The notes under the pieces are model-generated. The model had not been told where the DNA came from and made no database searches. It saw only the letters and a list, made by a program, of their open reading frames with translations. Below, piece after piece: positions 36,705 to 46,256 of a DNA stretch of 64,000 nucleotides. Origin of the DNA: JAWVYT01 sp046483065 (GTDB lineage: Bacteria; Gemmatimonadota; Gemmatimonadetes; Longimicrobiales; RSA9); NCBI GenBank assembly GCA_046483065.1, contig JAWODW010000053.1, positions 62,001 through 126,000 on the forward strand, written 5' to 3'. The stretch's first letter is position 1; each line of letters opens with the position of its first letter. A program made the translations under genes and the position numbers.

Positions 36705-38360
36705 TCAGGCCTCGACGTCGCCGGTGCGCTCCCGAATGATCTTCTGCAGCTCCGCGAGCTTGGCGCTCCCGCGCTCCAGCAGCCCGTCGGCCCGCGACTC
36801 CATCTCCTGACAGAAGTCCTCGTCCTCGATGTCACCCAGGTTGATGACCACGTTCCGGTAGGCGCCGTAGAGGCACGCCTCCAGCGCCTTGGCGCCGACC
36901 TCCACATCGGAGCGTGAGGAGTACTGCCCCACGCGCGCGATCTCGAGCATGGACGGCCACGCCCGGTCGGCCAGCTCCATGGTCCGGAGCGGGACCCGGG
37001 TGGCGGTCTTGAGCCCTTCCTCCATGGCGGCCTTCCGGGCTGCCTTCTGCGCGTCGGTGTCCTTCGGCATCTGGAGCGCGTCCATGAACTCGCCGAACGC
37101 GTCGGTGTCGGCGTCCACGGCCCGGAGCAGCTCCTCCTGGAGCTCCACCAGCGGCGGGAGGTTCTCGCGCATGGCGCCGTCGAGGTGCTCGTACTTCCGC
37201 CGGCCGTACGTGAGCCACCCGCCCATGGCGCCGAGGGCCGCGCCGAGGGCGCCCATGAGCGCGGCCACGGAGCCGCCGCCGGGTGCGGAGGATCGGGCGC
37301 CGACGGCCTCGACGAAGCCGCGAACGGTCTTCCGGATCAGCGGGCCGTCCTCCTCGCCCTCGATCATGTACTCGATGATCTTCTCTTCCGGCACGAACGG
37401 ATGGATGGAGGAGAGCCCGAGGCGGTCGATGACGAGTCGTACCTTCTTCCGCTCGTCGAGGATGAAGAGGTTTTCCTTCTCCATGTAGTAGTCGGCGGCC
37501 ATGAGGATGGCCTCGAGGGGGACCAGGCCCACCACCTCGCTTCCGGCCACCGCCAGGTCCAGCTCTTCGGCGTCGCGCTTGATGGCCTCGAAGACCTCGT
37601 GCATGGCCGTGACCCGGTAGTTGTCCAGGTTCATGGAGACCTGTGCCAGGTCGAACTCCTCCAGCGTCCAGCCCATGCCCTTCACGTCCTTGAAGTAACC
37701 GGGCTGCTGGACGGGCTCGCCGTCGGGGCCCTTCACCGTGCGGCCCCGCTCCCGGACGTTCAGTGCCAGCCGGTGCGCCTGGTTCTTCGTGCCCAGCACG
37801 TTGACGTTGTACGCGATGAGGAAGAACCGGGCGCCGGTGACTGTGGCGCCGGACTCGGGGACGAAGGTGGCGGGCCCGAAGTCGGGGGCCCACTCCGGGT
37901 CGTCGAGCTTCTCCTCGAGACCCTCGTACTCCCCCTCCCGGATCTGGGCCATGGCCTTTCGGTACTCCCGATCCTGCGCTTCCTCGTACAGGTAGATCGG
38001 CACGCTCAGCTCCTCGCCGACCCGCTCGCCGAACCGGCGGGCGCACGCCACGCAGTCCTCCATCTCCACGCCGGAGACGGGGATGAACGGCACCACGTCC
38101 ACGGCCCCCAGCCGGGGGTGCTCGCCGCTGTGCTCCCGCATGTCGATCAGCTCGTACGCCGTGGCCGCCGCCCGGAACGCCGCTTCCACCACGTCGTCGG
38201 GTTCGCCCACGAACGTCATCACCGTCCGGTTCGTGCTCTCGCCGGGGTCGACGTCCAGGAGCTGGACGCCGGGGACCTCCCGGATGCTCTCCGCGATCGC
38301 CTCGATGATGGCCGGGTCCCGGCCCTCCGAGAAGTTGGGTACGCACTCCACTAGCCGCAT
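36705..38360 (-). CDS. Bifunctional glutamate formimidoyltransferase / formimino-THF cyclodeaminase
   Basis: A 551-residue fusion like mammalian FTCD. Residues 1-330 form the transferase, with opening VECVPNFSEGRD and His 81 in GEHPRLGAVD (the catalytic His region). Residues about 345-551 form the cyclodeaminase, with the loop SSAPGGGSVAALMGALGAAL. It moves the formimino group from formiminoglutamate to tetrahydrofolate and then releases ammonia, completing histidine degradation and feeding one-carbon metabolism. Pairing with convergent hutU supports a Hut role. The short Glu-rich C-terminal helix is ordinary. ATG 38360 is the only good start. Confidence 0.95.
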   Translation of the reverse strand: MRLVECVPNFSEGRDPAIIEAIAESIREVPGVQLLDVDPGESTNRTVMTFVGEPDDVVEAAFRAAATAYELIDMREHSGEHPRLGAVDVVPFIPVSGVEMEDCVACARRFGERVGEELSVPIYLYEEAQDREYRKAMAQIREGEYEGLEEKLDDPEWAPDFGPATFVPESGATVTGARFFLIAYNVNVLGTKNQAHRLALNVRERGRTVKGPDGEPVQQPGYFKDVKGMGWTLEEFDLAQVSMNLDNYRVTAMHEVFEAIKRDAEELDLAVAGSEVVGLVPLEAILMAADYYMEKENLFILDERKKVRLVIDRLGLSSIHPFVPEEKIIEYMIEGEEDGPLIRKTVRGFVEAVGARSSAPGGGSVAALMGALGAALGAMGGWLTYGRRKYEHLDGAMRENLPPLVELQEELLRAVDADTDAFGEFMDALQMPKDTDAQKAARKAAMEEGLKTATRVPLRTMELADRAWPSMLEIARVGQYSSRSDVEVGAKALEACLYGAYRNVVINLGDIEDEDFCQEMESRADGLLERGSAKLAELQKIIRERTGDVEA

Positions 38361-38644
38361 GATGCCCCGCCTGCGTTCGATGGTTGTCCGTAGGCCTCAC
38401 CACGCACGCGCTGTGCCCACGCGTCCGGCCGGTGCCGGCTGGGATGGTGAGGACTGCCCCCGACGGAGTCAAGCGCGGCGGCCCGCGGACACCATCGAGT
38501 CAGCCAGCCCTTTCGCCCCCAGGGCCGGCGTTGTACCGTACCGGTAATCATGACGGGCCCTGCCGGCGTCCACCCGGTCGGCCGGCGGTCGTCCTGGATG
38601 AGCACCCCCCACTCCCCATCCACAGCTTCTTCAAGGAGGGCTGA

Positions 38645-40771
38645 ATGAGCAGTTCCCCAACTCGCCACAGCCGGTACCCTTCCGTGTTCGTGGCGCTCGC
38701 CCTGGCACTGGTCGTGGGCCTCACCGCGTGCGGTGACGAGCCCATGGCGCCGGGCGAGACCGACCTGGCGCCCGACGCGCCGGCGCTGAGCCAGCAGGAC
38801 GCAGCCGCCCCGTTCGTGGAGGGCCGGGTCCTGGCCCGCTTCGCTCCGGGTGCCAACGCTGCCGCCGTAGCGACACGGTCGGGCGCGACCATCCAGCGCG
38901 ATCTGGTGCACGACATCAAGGTGCTGAACGTCCCGGCGGGCCGGGAGCTCGCGGTGGCGAACGCGCTGTCGGGCAACCCGAACGTGGAGTTCGCCGAGCC
39001 GGACTACATCCGGACGTTCGGTGACCCGGCGGTCATGCCGGTGAACGACCCGTTCATCGGGTACAAGTGGGACCTGGACAACGATGGGAAGATCTACTCG
39101 AGCACCGGTGACGTTATCGCCACGACGGGCGCCGCCGACGCCGATATGGACTGGCGCGAGGCGGTGGAATCGCTGGCGAGCTCCAACGGCACGGCACGCA
39201 TCGGGATCATGGACACAGGGATCCGGAACGACCACGAGGAGCTGACCGGCCGGATCGCCGCCCAGTACGACTTCTATGACGGCGACACGAGCGCCGAAGA
39301 TGACAACGGCCACGGCACGCACGTGGCGGGGATCGCCGCGGCCAACACGGACAACGGCATCGGCACCGCCGGCGTGGCGTACACGGGCGCGGTGGACTTC
39401 GCCATTGCCAAGGTGTGCGGCCAGTCGAATCCGGGTCCCTACGGGTACGGCTGCCCGAGCTCGGCCATCGCCGAGGGGATCACCTGGGCCGTGGACGCCG
39501 GCGCCCACGTGCTGAACCTGAGCCTGGGCGGCGGGACCGGCTCCACCACCACCCAGTCGGCGCTCCAGTACGCGCGCAGCAACAACGTGCTGCCGTTCTG
39601 CGCCACGGGGAACGACAACGGCGCCGTCTCGTATCCGGCCGCGTGGCCGGAGTGCGTGGCCGTGGGCGCCACGGACTGGGGTGACAACCGGGCCAGCTAC
39701 TCGAACTACGGCCCGGAGATCGAGATCGCCGCGCCGGGCGGCGATGACGAGCACCCGGACGGCTACAGCTACATCCTGTCGAGCTACAACGACGGCCCGG
39801 ACAGCTACGCGTTCCTGGCCGGCACGTCCATGGCCACACCGCAGGCTGTCGGTCTCGGCGCGCTGCTCCACGTTCTGGGCGTGGCGGATGACGACGCCAA
39901 GCTCTCGAACATGAAGAGCACGGCCGACGACCTGGGCGACAGCGGCTGGGACCAGTACTTCGGCGAGGGTCGGATCAACGTGGCGGCGGCGGTGGCCGCG
40001 GTCGGCGGAGGCGGCGACACCAACAGCCCCCCGACGGCGACGTTCACGTTCAGCTGCACGGACCTGAGCTGCTCGTTTGACGGCGCCGGCTCCAGCGACA
40101 GCGACGGCTCGATCTCGAGCTACGACTGGGACTTCGGCGACGGGGCCACCGCCACTGGCAGCACGGCGAGCCACACGTACGCGGCGGACGGCACCTACAC
40201 GGTGACGCTGACCGTGACGGATAACGACGGCGCCACGGACTCGGACGCACAGGCGGTGAGCGTGACGGACGGGGCCGTGAACAGCCCGCCGACCGCCGAC
40301 TTCAGCTACACGGTGACCGATCTGACCGTGGACTTCACGGACCAGAGCGCCGACTCCGACGGCAGCATCGCGTCGTGGTCCTGGGACTTCGGGGACGAGA
40401 ATACCTCCACGGCCCAGAACCCGTCGCACACATACGCAGCGGGTGGCACCTACACGGTGAGCCTGACGGTGACCGACGATGATGGCGCCACCGACACCAG
40501 CTCGCAGGACGTGACGGTGACCGAGAGCACCGGTATCACGCTGAGCGTCAGCGCCTACAAGGTCCGGGGCGCGCAGTACGCCGACCTGAGCTGGAGTGGC
40601 GCGACGTCGACTAACGTGGACGTGTATCGCGACGGCGCGGTGGTGGCGACCACCGCCAATGACGGTGAGTACACCGACATCACCGGCGTGAAGGGTGGCG
40701 GCTCCGCCGTCTACAAGGTCTGCGAGGCCGGGACGAACACCTGCTCGAACGAGGTGACGGCCATCTGGTAG
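38645..40771 (+). CDS. Subtilisin-like S8 peptidase lipoprotein with two PKD domains
   Basis: A 708-residue precursor. The N-terminus has a lipoprotein-type signal (VVGLTACGD). A propeptide-like inhibitor I9 region (about 55-125) precedes the catalytic domain with D190 (IMDTGI), H223 (NGHGTHVAG) and S395 (GTSMATP). Two PKD domains follow (about 460-545 and 550-630), each with the YDWDFGDG or WSWDFGDE signature, then an FN3-like end domain with two cysteine pairs. It is likely a surface-anchored or secreted protease for extracellular protein. AAGGAGG is placed well before ATG 38645. The 284 bases upstream hold no gene. Confidence 0.94.
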   Translation: MSSSPTRHSRYPSVFVALALALVVGLTACGDEPMAPGETDLAPDAPALSQQDAAAPFVEGRVLARFAPGANAAAVATRSGATIQRDLVHDIKVLNVPAGRELAVANALSGNPNVEFAEPDYIRTFGDPAVMPVNDPFIGYKWDLDNDGKIYSSTGDVIATTGAADADMDWREAVESLASSNGTARIGIMDTGIRNDHEELTGRIAAQYDFYDGDTSAEDDNGHGTHVAGIAAANTDNGIGTAGVAYTGAVDFAIAKVCGQSNPGPYGYGCPSSAIAEGITWAVDAGAHVLNLSLGGGTGSTTTQSALQYARSNNVLPFCATGNDNGAVSYPAAWPECVAVGATDWGDNRASYSNYGPEIEIAAPGGDDEHPDGYSYILSSYNDGPDSYAFLAGTSMATPQAVGLGALLHVLGVADDDAKLSNMKSTADDLGDSGWDQYFGEGRINVAAAVAAVGGGGDTNSPPTATFTFSCTDLSCSFDGAGSSDSDGSISSYDWDFGDGATATGSTASHTYAADGTYTVTLTVTDNDGATDSDAQAVSVTDGAVNSPPTADFSYTVTDLTVDFTDQSADSDGSIASWSWDFGDENTSTAQNPSHTYAAGGTYTVSLTVTDDDGATDTSSQDVTVTESTGITLSVSAYKVRGAQYADLSWSGATSTNVDVYRDGAVVATTANDGEYTDITGVKGGGSAVYKVCEAGTNTCSNEVTAIW

Positions 40772-40819
40772 GCCGCCTCGAGGCTCGCACGCAGCGAGTC
40801 GCTTCGACAGCGTACGGAC

Positions 40820-40849
40820 GCGGCTCCGGCCCTCACGGGTCGGGGCCGC
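40820..40849 (+). terminator. Probable terminator of the S8 peptidase gene
   Basis: Arms 40820-40828 and 40841-40849 pair over nine positions with one G-T type mismatch and a twelve-base loop; TTTCC follows on the plus strand. Confidence 0.5.
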
Positions 40850-40879
40850 TTTCCGTGGCGCGTGCACGGCCCCCGTGCT

Positions 40880-40885
40880 TAGCTT
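40880..40885 (+). promoter_or_regulatory. Candidate -10-like element (TAGCTT) before the lipoprotein gene
   Basis: TAGCTT ends 37 bases before ATG 40923. No convincing -35 box is present at 17-base spacing. Confidence 0.3.
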
Positions 40886-40922
40886 CCGGCGTGAAGCGAG
40901 CCCAGAGTCACGAGGTCGATTG

Positions 40923-41756
40923 ATGCATCGTCGTCTACCAGCCGTTGCCGCCGCCGTGCTCCTCTCGGGGTGCGGTATGGCCCCGGGCGGCCCCACGCCC
41001 GAGGGGCTCTCGTACCGGGTCCCGGACCCGAACCCGGCCACGTACACCTTCACCGATACGGCGGTGTTCACCGTCGAGTCGGCGCTGGGCCCCATGGAGG
41101 TGGTCACGGGCCAGGCCGGCGCCGCGGAGCTGGATTTCCGACGGTGGCGGAGCGATGGCCACGTGGTGGTCCGGTTCCCCCGGTTCCGTGGCAGCTTCCG
41201 TAACGCCACGCAGGGTGCGGCCACGGTGGACGAGTCGGACATCGGCGGCCCGTTCACGGTGCGGCTGGACCCCGCCGGGCGGGTGGTGGTGACGGACACG
41301 CCGTCGTTGAGCGGTACGGTGCTGGACATCGCCGGCCCCGAAGGGCTGGTCCGGCCGCTGTTCGTGCAGCTCCCGGCGCGGGCGGTGGGTGCGACCGCGC
41401 GGTGGGTGGACACGGTCGCCACCCTCGAGGAGGTGGCCGGGACCCGGTCGGCCGCCCGCAGCGTCATCACCTCCACCCTGGCCGGCGATACCGTGGTGGC
41501 CGGGCGCCGGCTGCTCCGGATCCGGACCCGGTCGGTGAACACCGTGGAGGTCACCGGCGTGTCGGGCGGCGTGGAGGTGGAGCAGCGGCTGTCGGGCACC
41601 ACCATCGGCACGGTGCTCTGGGACGACGCCGACCACCTCCTGGTGGAGCGTTCCGCCACCGGTTCGCTGGAGGGCACGCTGGCGCTGCCGGGCGCGGGCG
41701 TGGAGCCCATGGCCGTCCGGGCCGAGATCCGCCGCCGGGTCACCCTGCGGAACTAG
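40923..41756 (+). CDS. Lipoprotein of unknown function
   Basis: A 277-residue precursor with lipobox VLLSGC (Cys near residue 16). The mature protein is rich in beta strands and Val/Thr/Arg, with no recognised motif; the even strand-turn pattern (TYTFTDTAVFTVESALGP, later VVTDTPSLSGTVLD) suggests a periplasmic beta-sandwich or an LppX/LolA-like half barrel. I cannot assign a family. GAGGTCG upstream supports ATG 40923. It is followed by the M50 protease 110 bases downstream on the same strand, so a shared transcript is possible. Confidence 0.7.
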   Translation: MHRRLPAVAAAVLLSGCGMAPGGPTPEGLSYRVPDPNPATYTFTDTAVFTVESALGPMEVVTGQAGAAELDFRRWRSDGHVVVRFPRFRGSFRNATQGAATVDESDIGGPFTVRLDPAGRVVVTDTPSLSGTVLDIAGPEGLVRPLFVQLPARAVGATARWVDTVATLEEVAGTRSAARSVITSTLAGDTVVAGRRLLRIRTRSVNTVEVTGVSGGVEVEQRLSGTTIGTVLWDDADHLLVERSATGSLEGTLALPGAGVEPMAVRAEIRRRVTLRN

Positions 41757-41866
41757 CCCGCCGGGCCGGGCCCGCCGGGCCGGGCCGGAGCCGACGTCCG
41801 GGCCGGGTCCGACCCCACGCTCCGGTCCGGTGTATGCAGGGCAGGGCGCTGCCGCAAAGGAGACGG

Positions 41867-42796
41867 ATGACAGGGTACAGACTCGGACGGGTCCTGGGGA
41901 TCGAAGTGCACGTGCACGCGTCGTGGCTCATCATCGGCGCGCTGGTCCTGTGGACGCTGGCGGCCAGCGCGCTGCCCGCCGACTATCCCCAGCTGAGCGC
42001 GGGGCTGCGGCTGGTCATGGCGCTCGTCATCACCGCCCTCTTCTTCGTCTCGCTGCTGGCCCACGAGCTGGCCCACTCGGTGGTGGCCGTGGCCCGGGGC
42101 ATCCCCGTCCACCGCATCACGTTCTTCCTGTTCGGCGGGATGGCGCAGACCAGCCGGGACAGCCGGAGCCCGGGCGAGGAGTTCCTGATCGCCATCGCGG
42201 GGCCCGTCATGAGCTTCCTCCTGGGTGGGCTCTTCTTTGCCCTCTGGACGCTGGGCGCCGGCGCCGGCTGGGGCCCGTTGGTGGTGGGCAGCGCCGCGTA
42301 CCTGACGGTGCTGAACGTGATCCTCGGGGTCTTCAACCTCCTGCCCGGATTCCCCATGGACGGCGGGCGCGTGCTCCGGTCCGTCATCTGGAAGGCCACG
42401 GGGAACGTGACCCGGGCGACCCTGTGGGCCGCGCGGGTCGGGTCGGGGATGGCGATCCTCCTCATGGGCTTCGGCGTCTACGAGATCGTTACCGGCGCGG
42501 TCATCGGCGGCGTGTGGCTGATCTTCATTGGAATGTTCATCCGCAACGCCGCCCGGTCCAGCTACCGGCACCACCTGATGAGCCGGATGCAGGACGTGAC
42601 CGAGCAGGCGTGGACCCGGACCCGCATGGGCGTACAGTTCGGGCCGCGGCCCGCCGGGCTGGGCGGGCCGAGACGCCCGGGCGGACCGGGCCGGCCCGTG
42701 GGCCCACTGTCCGGCACGGAACCGGGGTCGCCGGCACCCGCGTCGGACCGGCCCCGGCCGGGTCGCGACGTGACGCCGCTCGCGGAGGACGACTGA
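41867..42796 (+). CDS. M50 (site-2) membrane metalloprotease
   Basis: A 309-residue integral membrane protease with about six helices. The zinc ligands are H66 and H70 in HELAH, and D165 in FPMDGG. The usual GIEVHVHASW opening and the second motif LLPGFPMDGGRVLR place it with the SpoIVFB-like/Rip3-like group, which cleaves membrane-bound anti-sigma factors or other proteins within the bilayer. CBS domains often fused to this group are absent; instead the last 65 residues are Pro/Arg/Gly-rich and probably cytoplasmic. AAAGGAG precedes ATG 41867. Its TGA overlaps the ATG of the Nudix gene. Confidence 0.92.
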   Translation: MTGYRLGRVLGIEVHVHASWLIIGALVLWTLAASALPADYPQLSAGLRLVMALVITALFFVSLLAHELAHSVVAVARGIPVHRITFFLFGGMAQTSRDSRSPGEEFLIAIAGPVMSFLLGGLFFALWTLGAGAGWGPLVVGSAAYLTVLNVILGVFNLLPGFPMDGGRVLRSVIWKATGNVTRATLWAARVGSGMAILLMGFGVYEIVTGAVIGGVWLIFIGMFIRNAARSSYRHHLMSRMQDVTEQAWTRTRMGVQFGPRPAGLGGPRRPGGPGRPVGPLSGTEPGSPAPASDRPRPGRDVTPLAEDD

Positions 42797-43662
42797 TGTT
42801 CGAGATCCCCGACGAGCGGCTGCCGCCCGGGTTCGCGGAGACGGTGGAGGAGCCGCCGCCGGACCCGGTGGAGGCACGGCCGGCGGCCACGGTGATCCTC
42901 CTGCGGGATGGGGCGGACGGGCCCGAGACGCTCCTGATGCACCGGCACCGGAAGAGCGGGTTCGTCCCCGGCGCGTGGGTCTTCCCGGGCGGGCGAGTGG
43001 ACCCGGGCGACGGCGCGCCGGCGCTGCGGGAGCGGTGCCGGGGCCTGCCCGAGAACGCCACGCCGGACCCGTCGTTCTGGATGGCCGCGATCCGGGAGGC
43101 GTTCGAGGAGACCGGCGTGCTCCTGGCCCGGACCGCCGGGGCCGCCGGGGATGGGACGGCCGAAGACGGCGCGGACGGGAGCGGCGCGGACGGGAACGGC
43201 GCCGGCGAGTGGGTACCCGATGCGTCGTCGGAGCCCCGGGTGGAGACGGTCCGGCGTGCCCTCATGGACGATGAGGCGGTGCTGATGGACGTGGTGGAGC
43301 GGCTGGGCGTGGAGCTGGACGCGCGCCCCCTGGTCCACGCCGCCCACTGGGTGACGCCCGTGGTGGAGGCCCGGCGCTACGACACCCACTTCTTCGTGGC
43401 GGCCGTGCCCGACGGGCGCACCGCTCGACCGGACCCCCGAGAGATGGTGGACGCCGTGTGGCTCACGCCCCGGGCGGCGCTGGAGCGGTTCGAGGCCGGC
43501 ACGCTGCCCATGGTGTTCCCCACGGTGAAGACGCTGGAGTCACTGGCGGGATACGGCTCCCTCGCCGCGGTCCTGGACGCGTACCGGGGCCGGCCGGTGG
43601 AGCGGATCCTGCCACGACTGGTCCGGACCCGGAGCGGCGTCGGGATCGTGGTCGACGGATAG
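42796..43662 (+). CDS. NUDT19-like Nudix hydrolase
   Basis: A 288-residue Nudix protein. The Nudix box is stretched as in NUDT19/RP2p relatives: GGRVDPGDG is separated by about 25 residues from REAFEETGVLL, which carries the catalytic Glu residues. An added Gly/Ala/Asp run of about 26 residues follows the Nudix helix. Animal NUDT19 cleaves CoA esters; the bacterial substrate is unknown. The gene starts within the stop codon of the M50 gene (TGATG), so translation is coupled although a functional link is not obvious. The ATPase gene follows after 38 bases. Confidence 0.87.
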   Translation: MFEIPDERLPPGFAETVEEPPPDPVEARPAATVILLRDGADGPETLLMHRHRKSGFVPGAWVFPGGRVDPGDGAPALRERCRGLPENATPDPSFWMAAIREAFEETGVLLARTAGAAGDGTAEDGADGSGADGNGAGEWVPDASSEPRVETVRRALMDDEAVLMDVVERLGVELDARPLVHAAHWVTPVVEARRYDTHFFVAAVPDGRTARPDPREMVDAVWLTPRAALERFEAGTLPMVFPTVKTLESLAGYGSLAAVLDAYRGRPVERILPRLVRTRSGVGIVVDG

Positions 43663-43700
43663 AAGCTGAAGCGAGCCCCCTACCCCTACCGAAAAACACA

Positions 43701-45176
43701 ATGGCGAAGCCCAAGACACTCGGAGAGCTGAAGGAGTCCGGGTACCGGACCCGGACGGTGAAGGACGAGATGCGCGCGAACCTGCTCCGGAAGCTGGACG
43801 CGGGGGAGCCGCTGTTCCCGGGGGTCCTCGGCTACGAGGACACCGTGGAGCCCCGGATCGTGAACGCCATCCTGGCCAGGCAGAACTTCATCCTGCTGGG
43901 GCTGCGGGGCCAGGCCAAGAGCCGGATCGTGCGCCAGCTGGCGGGGCTGCTGGATGCCGAGCTGCCGATCATCGCCGGCTCCGAGGTCAACGACGACCCG
44001 CTGCGCCCCGTCTCCAAATACGGCCGTTTGACGGTGGAGGAGCAGGGCGATGCCACGCCCATCGAGTGGGTGAGCCGCGACGCCCGCTACATCGAGAAGC
44101 TGGCCACGCCCGACGTGACCATCGCCGACATCATCGGCGACCTCGACCCGATCCGCGCGGCCCGTGGCGGCCACGTCCTGGCCGACGAGCTGACCATCCA
44201 TTTCGGGCTCCTGCCCCGGGCGAACCGCGGCATCTTCGCCGTGAACGAGCTGCCGGACCTGGCGGGCCGGATCCAGGTGGGGCTCTTCAACATCATGCAG
44301 GAGGGCGATGTCCAGATCAAAGGCTACCCCGTGCGCCTTCCGCTGGACGTGCTCCTGGTCTTCACGGCCAACCCCGAGGACTACACGGCCCGGGGCAAGA
44401 TCATCACGCCGCTGAAGGACCGGATCGGCGCCGAGGTCATGACCCACTACCCGGAGGAGGTCGAGGCCGGGATGAAGATCACCCGGCAGGAGGCGTGGCT
44501 CGATCGGGGCGGCAAGCCCGTGGAGGTGCCCGGCTTCGTGGCCGAGCTCGTCGAGCGGGTGGCGTTCCTGGCCCGGCAGGACAAGCGGATCGACCAGCGC
44601 AGCGGCGTGAGCCAGCGGATGCCGATCACGGTGCTCGAGAACGCCGTCAGCAACGCCGAGCGCCGGGCCGTGCTCCTGGGCGATGACGCCGTGGTGCCCC
44701 GGGTCAGCGATGTCCACGCGGCGCTCCCGGCCATCACGGGCAAGATGGAGCTGGAGTACGAGGGCGAGCTCCAGGGCGCACCGAAGATCGCCCGGGAGCT
44801 GGTCTCGCGGGCCGCGCTGGAAACCTTCGAGAGCCGGCGCCGGCTGCCGGTGGACGACGACCTCGACGAGATCGTCGACTACTTCGACCGGGGCGGCGTG
44901 CTCCAGCTGGCCGAGACCGCGAAGGACGACGCGCTCCTCGACGGACTCTCCGCCGTCCCGTCGCTCACGGACGTGGTCGACGCGCTGGCCGTTGATGACA
45001 ACGGCGGCTCCGCCGGTGCCCGGGCCGCCGCCGGCGAGCTGGTCCTGGAGGCGCTGGTGGCCAAAAAGCGCATCAGCCGGAACGACGCCGGCCGCTACGC
45101 CCGGGGGAAGCAACGCAGGCAGGGGCCGGGCGGAGCGGGGTCGGGGCCCCAGTTTCCGGGGACGCTGGAGATTTAG
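43701..45176 (+). CDS. MoxR/magnesium-chelatase-type AAA+ ATPase
   Basis: A 491-residue cytoplasmic ATPase. The P loop is the variant GLRGQAKSR, common in this branch; Walker B is in GGHVLADELTIHF, a sensor region in FTANPEDYTARG, and an arginine finger in the PLKDRIG segment. It resembles the chelatase I-subunit/MoxR group that normally works with a VWA-domain protein, but no VWA gene is adjacent here. The C-terminal 60 residues form a basic, helical tail (KKRISRNDAGRYARGKQ). ATG 43701 has no strong ribosome binding site. It ends at a G-rich simple repeat. Confidence 0.88.
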   Translation: MAKPKTLGELKESGYRTRTVKDEMRANLLRKLDAGEPLFPGVLGYEDTVEPRIVNAILARQNFILLGLRGQAKSRIVRQLAGLLDAELPIIAGSEVNDDPLRPVSKYGRLTVEEQGDATPIEWVSRDARYIEKLATPDVTIADIIGDLDPIRAARGGHVLADELTIHFGLLPRANRGIFAVNELPDLAGRIQVGLFNIMQEGDVQIKGYPVRLPLDVLLVFTANPEDYTARGKIITPLKDRIGAEVMTHYPEEVEAGMKITRQEAWLDRGGKPVEVPGFVAELVERVAFLARQDKRIDQRSGVSQRMPITVLENAVSNAERRAVLLGDDAVVPRVSDVHAALPAITGKMELEYEGELQGAPKIARELVSRAALETFESRRRLPVDDDLDEIVDYFDRGGVLQLAETAKDDALLDGLSAVPSLTDVVDALAVDDNGGSAGARAAAGELVLEALVAKKRISRNDAGRYARGKQRRQGPGGAGSGPQFPGTLEI

Positions 45177-45246
45177 GGGTCGGGGTCGGGGTCGGACTCG
45201 GGGTCGGGTCGGGCACGGGCAGGGGCACGGGCACGGGCACGGGGGG
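45177..45246. repeat. G-rich simple repeat
   Basis: GGGTCG-type hexamers (about 45178-45215) followed by GGGCAC-type hexamers (about 45213-45243) fill the space between the convergent ATPase and eight-cysteine genes. The tract is likely to vary by slippage and could form strong secondary structure. Confidence 0.8.
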
Positions 45247-45248
45247 CT

Positions 45249-46205
45249 CTAACCCAGGATCCGGCGCCGGAACTCCTCGAAGCCTTCCACGTGCGTCAGT
45301 TGGCTGTCCACGATGGCCGCCAGCTCCTCGGCCTCCCGCCACTCGGCTTCGAGCAGCTCGGCCTCGCTCTGCTCGTCGAGCGCCATCCCCAGCGCCAGAC
45401 GGTCGGGCGCCGCCAGCTCGCCCAGCGCGAGATCCTCCCGGGCCAGCGAGACGACGAGGCCCTCCGGCCCCTCCGCGCTGTCCACGGCACGGGCCGCACC
45501 CTCCACCAGCGACCGGGCCCGGAACCGACGGTTCACGATGGAGAGCCCGAGGCGGAGGGCGCCCCGGGCCGCCGCGAGGGGGACCGCCACCTGCTCGCCG
45601 CACACGCCGCACGCGGCGATGACCGCCGGGCCGTCGGCATCGGTCAGCCGCACGCCCTGGAACGACCACGGCGCCAGCGCCAGCGGGCCGCCGCACGCGG
45701 GGCACGCGTCCGCCAGCGGGACGTGGAGGAACGCGGCCGTGAGCGTCGGTGCGTCCTCCAGGAACGGGGAGGCGAACCAGCGCTCCTGCTGCGAGTCGAC
45801 CCCCGTCAGGAGCTGGCCGTACCCCGCGCCGTAGCCGAAGGGTGTGGTCGGCATCCCGAGGATCACCCGGCGCAGCCAGGCCAGGAGCCCGCCACGTACC
45901 GCGGCGGGGAGCAGGTCGCCGTATCGCCAGCCGGCCAGCTCCGGCCGGGGCGCGCGCCCCACCCGGATGAGCTGCTCTCGCCCCGTGTCCACCAGGTCGA
46001 GATGGTCGGTACGGAGCACCGTCCGGCCCGCGTCCCGGGCTCTCCGCTCCAGCGTCTCCAGCTGCTCCCACCGGTCCTCGAGGGGAACCACGTTCCAGCG
46101 GCGGCAGTGGGGGCAGACGCGCCAGAGGCGGCCCAGCCACGGGTCGTAGGCGGGCCGGGTGCGCTGGTCGAGCGGTCGGTCGCAGAAAAGGCAGTCGATG
46201 GCCAT
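45249..46205 (-). CDS. Eight-cysteine double zinc-ribbon-like protein, paralog A
   Basis: A 318-residue soluble protein of unknown function with four CxxC pairs: C5/C8, C31/C34, C168/C171 and C199/C202, suggesting two zinc ribbons. The first ribbon is followed by a helix (RWEQLETLERRARD) and LIRVGRAPRP; the C-terminus ends with an acidic helix (EWREAEELAAIVDSQL). The protein encoded at 55905-56864 has the same length and plan. I know no named family for it. It is convergent with the ATPase gene and divergent from uridine kinase. The start ATG 46205 is clear because the first CxxC follows at once. Confidence 0.8.
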   Translation of the reverse strand: MAIDCLFCDRPLDQRTRPAYDPWLGRLWRVCPHCRRWNVVPLEDRWEQLETLERRARDAGRTVLRTDHLDLVDTGREQLIRVGRAPRPELAGWRYGDLLPAAVRGGLLAWLRRVILGMPTTPFGYGAGYGQLLTGVDSQQERWFASPFLEDAPTLTAAFLHVPLADACPACGGPLALAPWSFQGVRLTDADGPAVIAACGVCGEQVAVPLAAARGALRLGLSIVNRRFRARSLVEGAARAVDSAEGPEGLVVSLAREDLALGELAAPDRLALGMALDEQSEAELLEAEWREAEELAAIVDSQLTHVEGFEEFRRRILG

Positions 46206-46230
46206 GAATTCAATCTATCACGGCATGGGC

Positions 46231-46256
46231 GGCATGCGGGGACGGCATGCGGGGAC
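46231..46256. repeat. Two adjacent copies of a 13-bp unit
   Basis: GGCATGCGGGGAC occurs at 46231-46243 and again at 46244-46256 in the divergent leader between the eight-cysteine gene and udk. The rest of the 284-base gap is relatively AT-rich around 46315-46400 and should hold promoters, but I could not fix one. Confidence 0.7.

Noticed and set aside
32826..41743. Very long minus-strand frames (about 1237 codons at 32826-36539 and 1130 codons at 38351-41743)
   Set aside because: They run through several well-identified plus-strand genes and their intergenic regions, and the translations lack any recognisable fold.
41867..45176. M50 protease, Nudix and MoxR-type ATPase as a possible new signalling system
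   Set aside because: Only the first two are coupled by overlap; no anti-sigma factor, VWA protein or sigma factor lies nearby, so a joint function would be guesswork.
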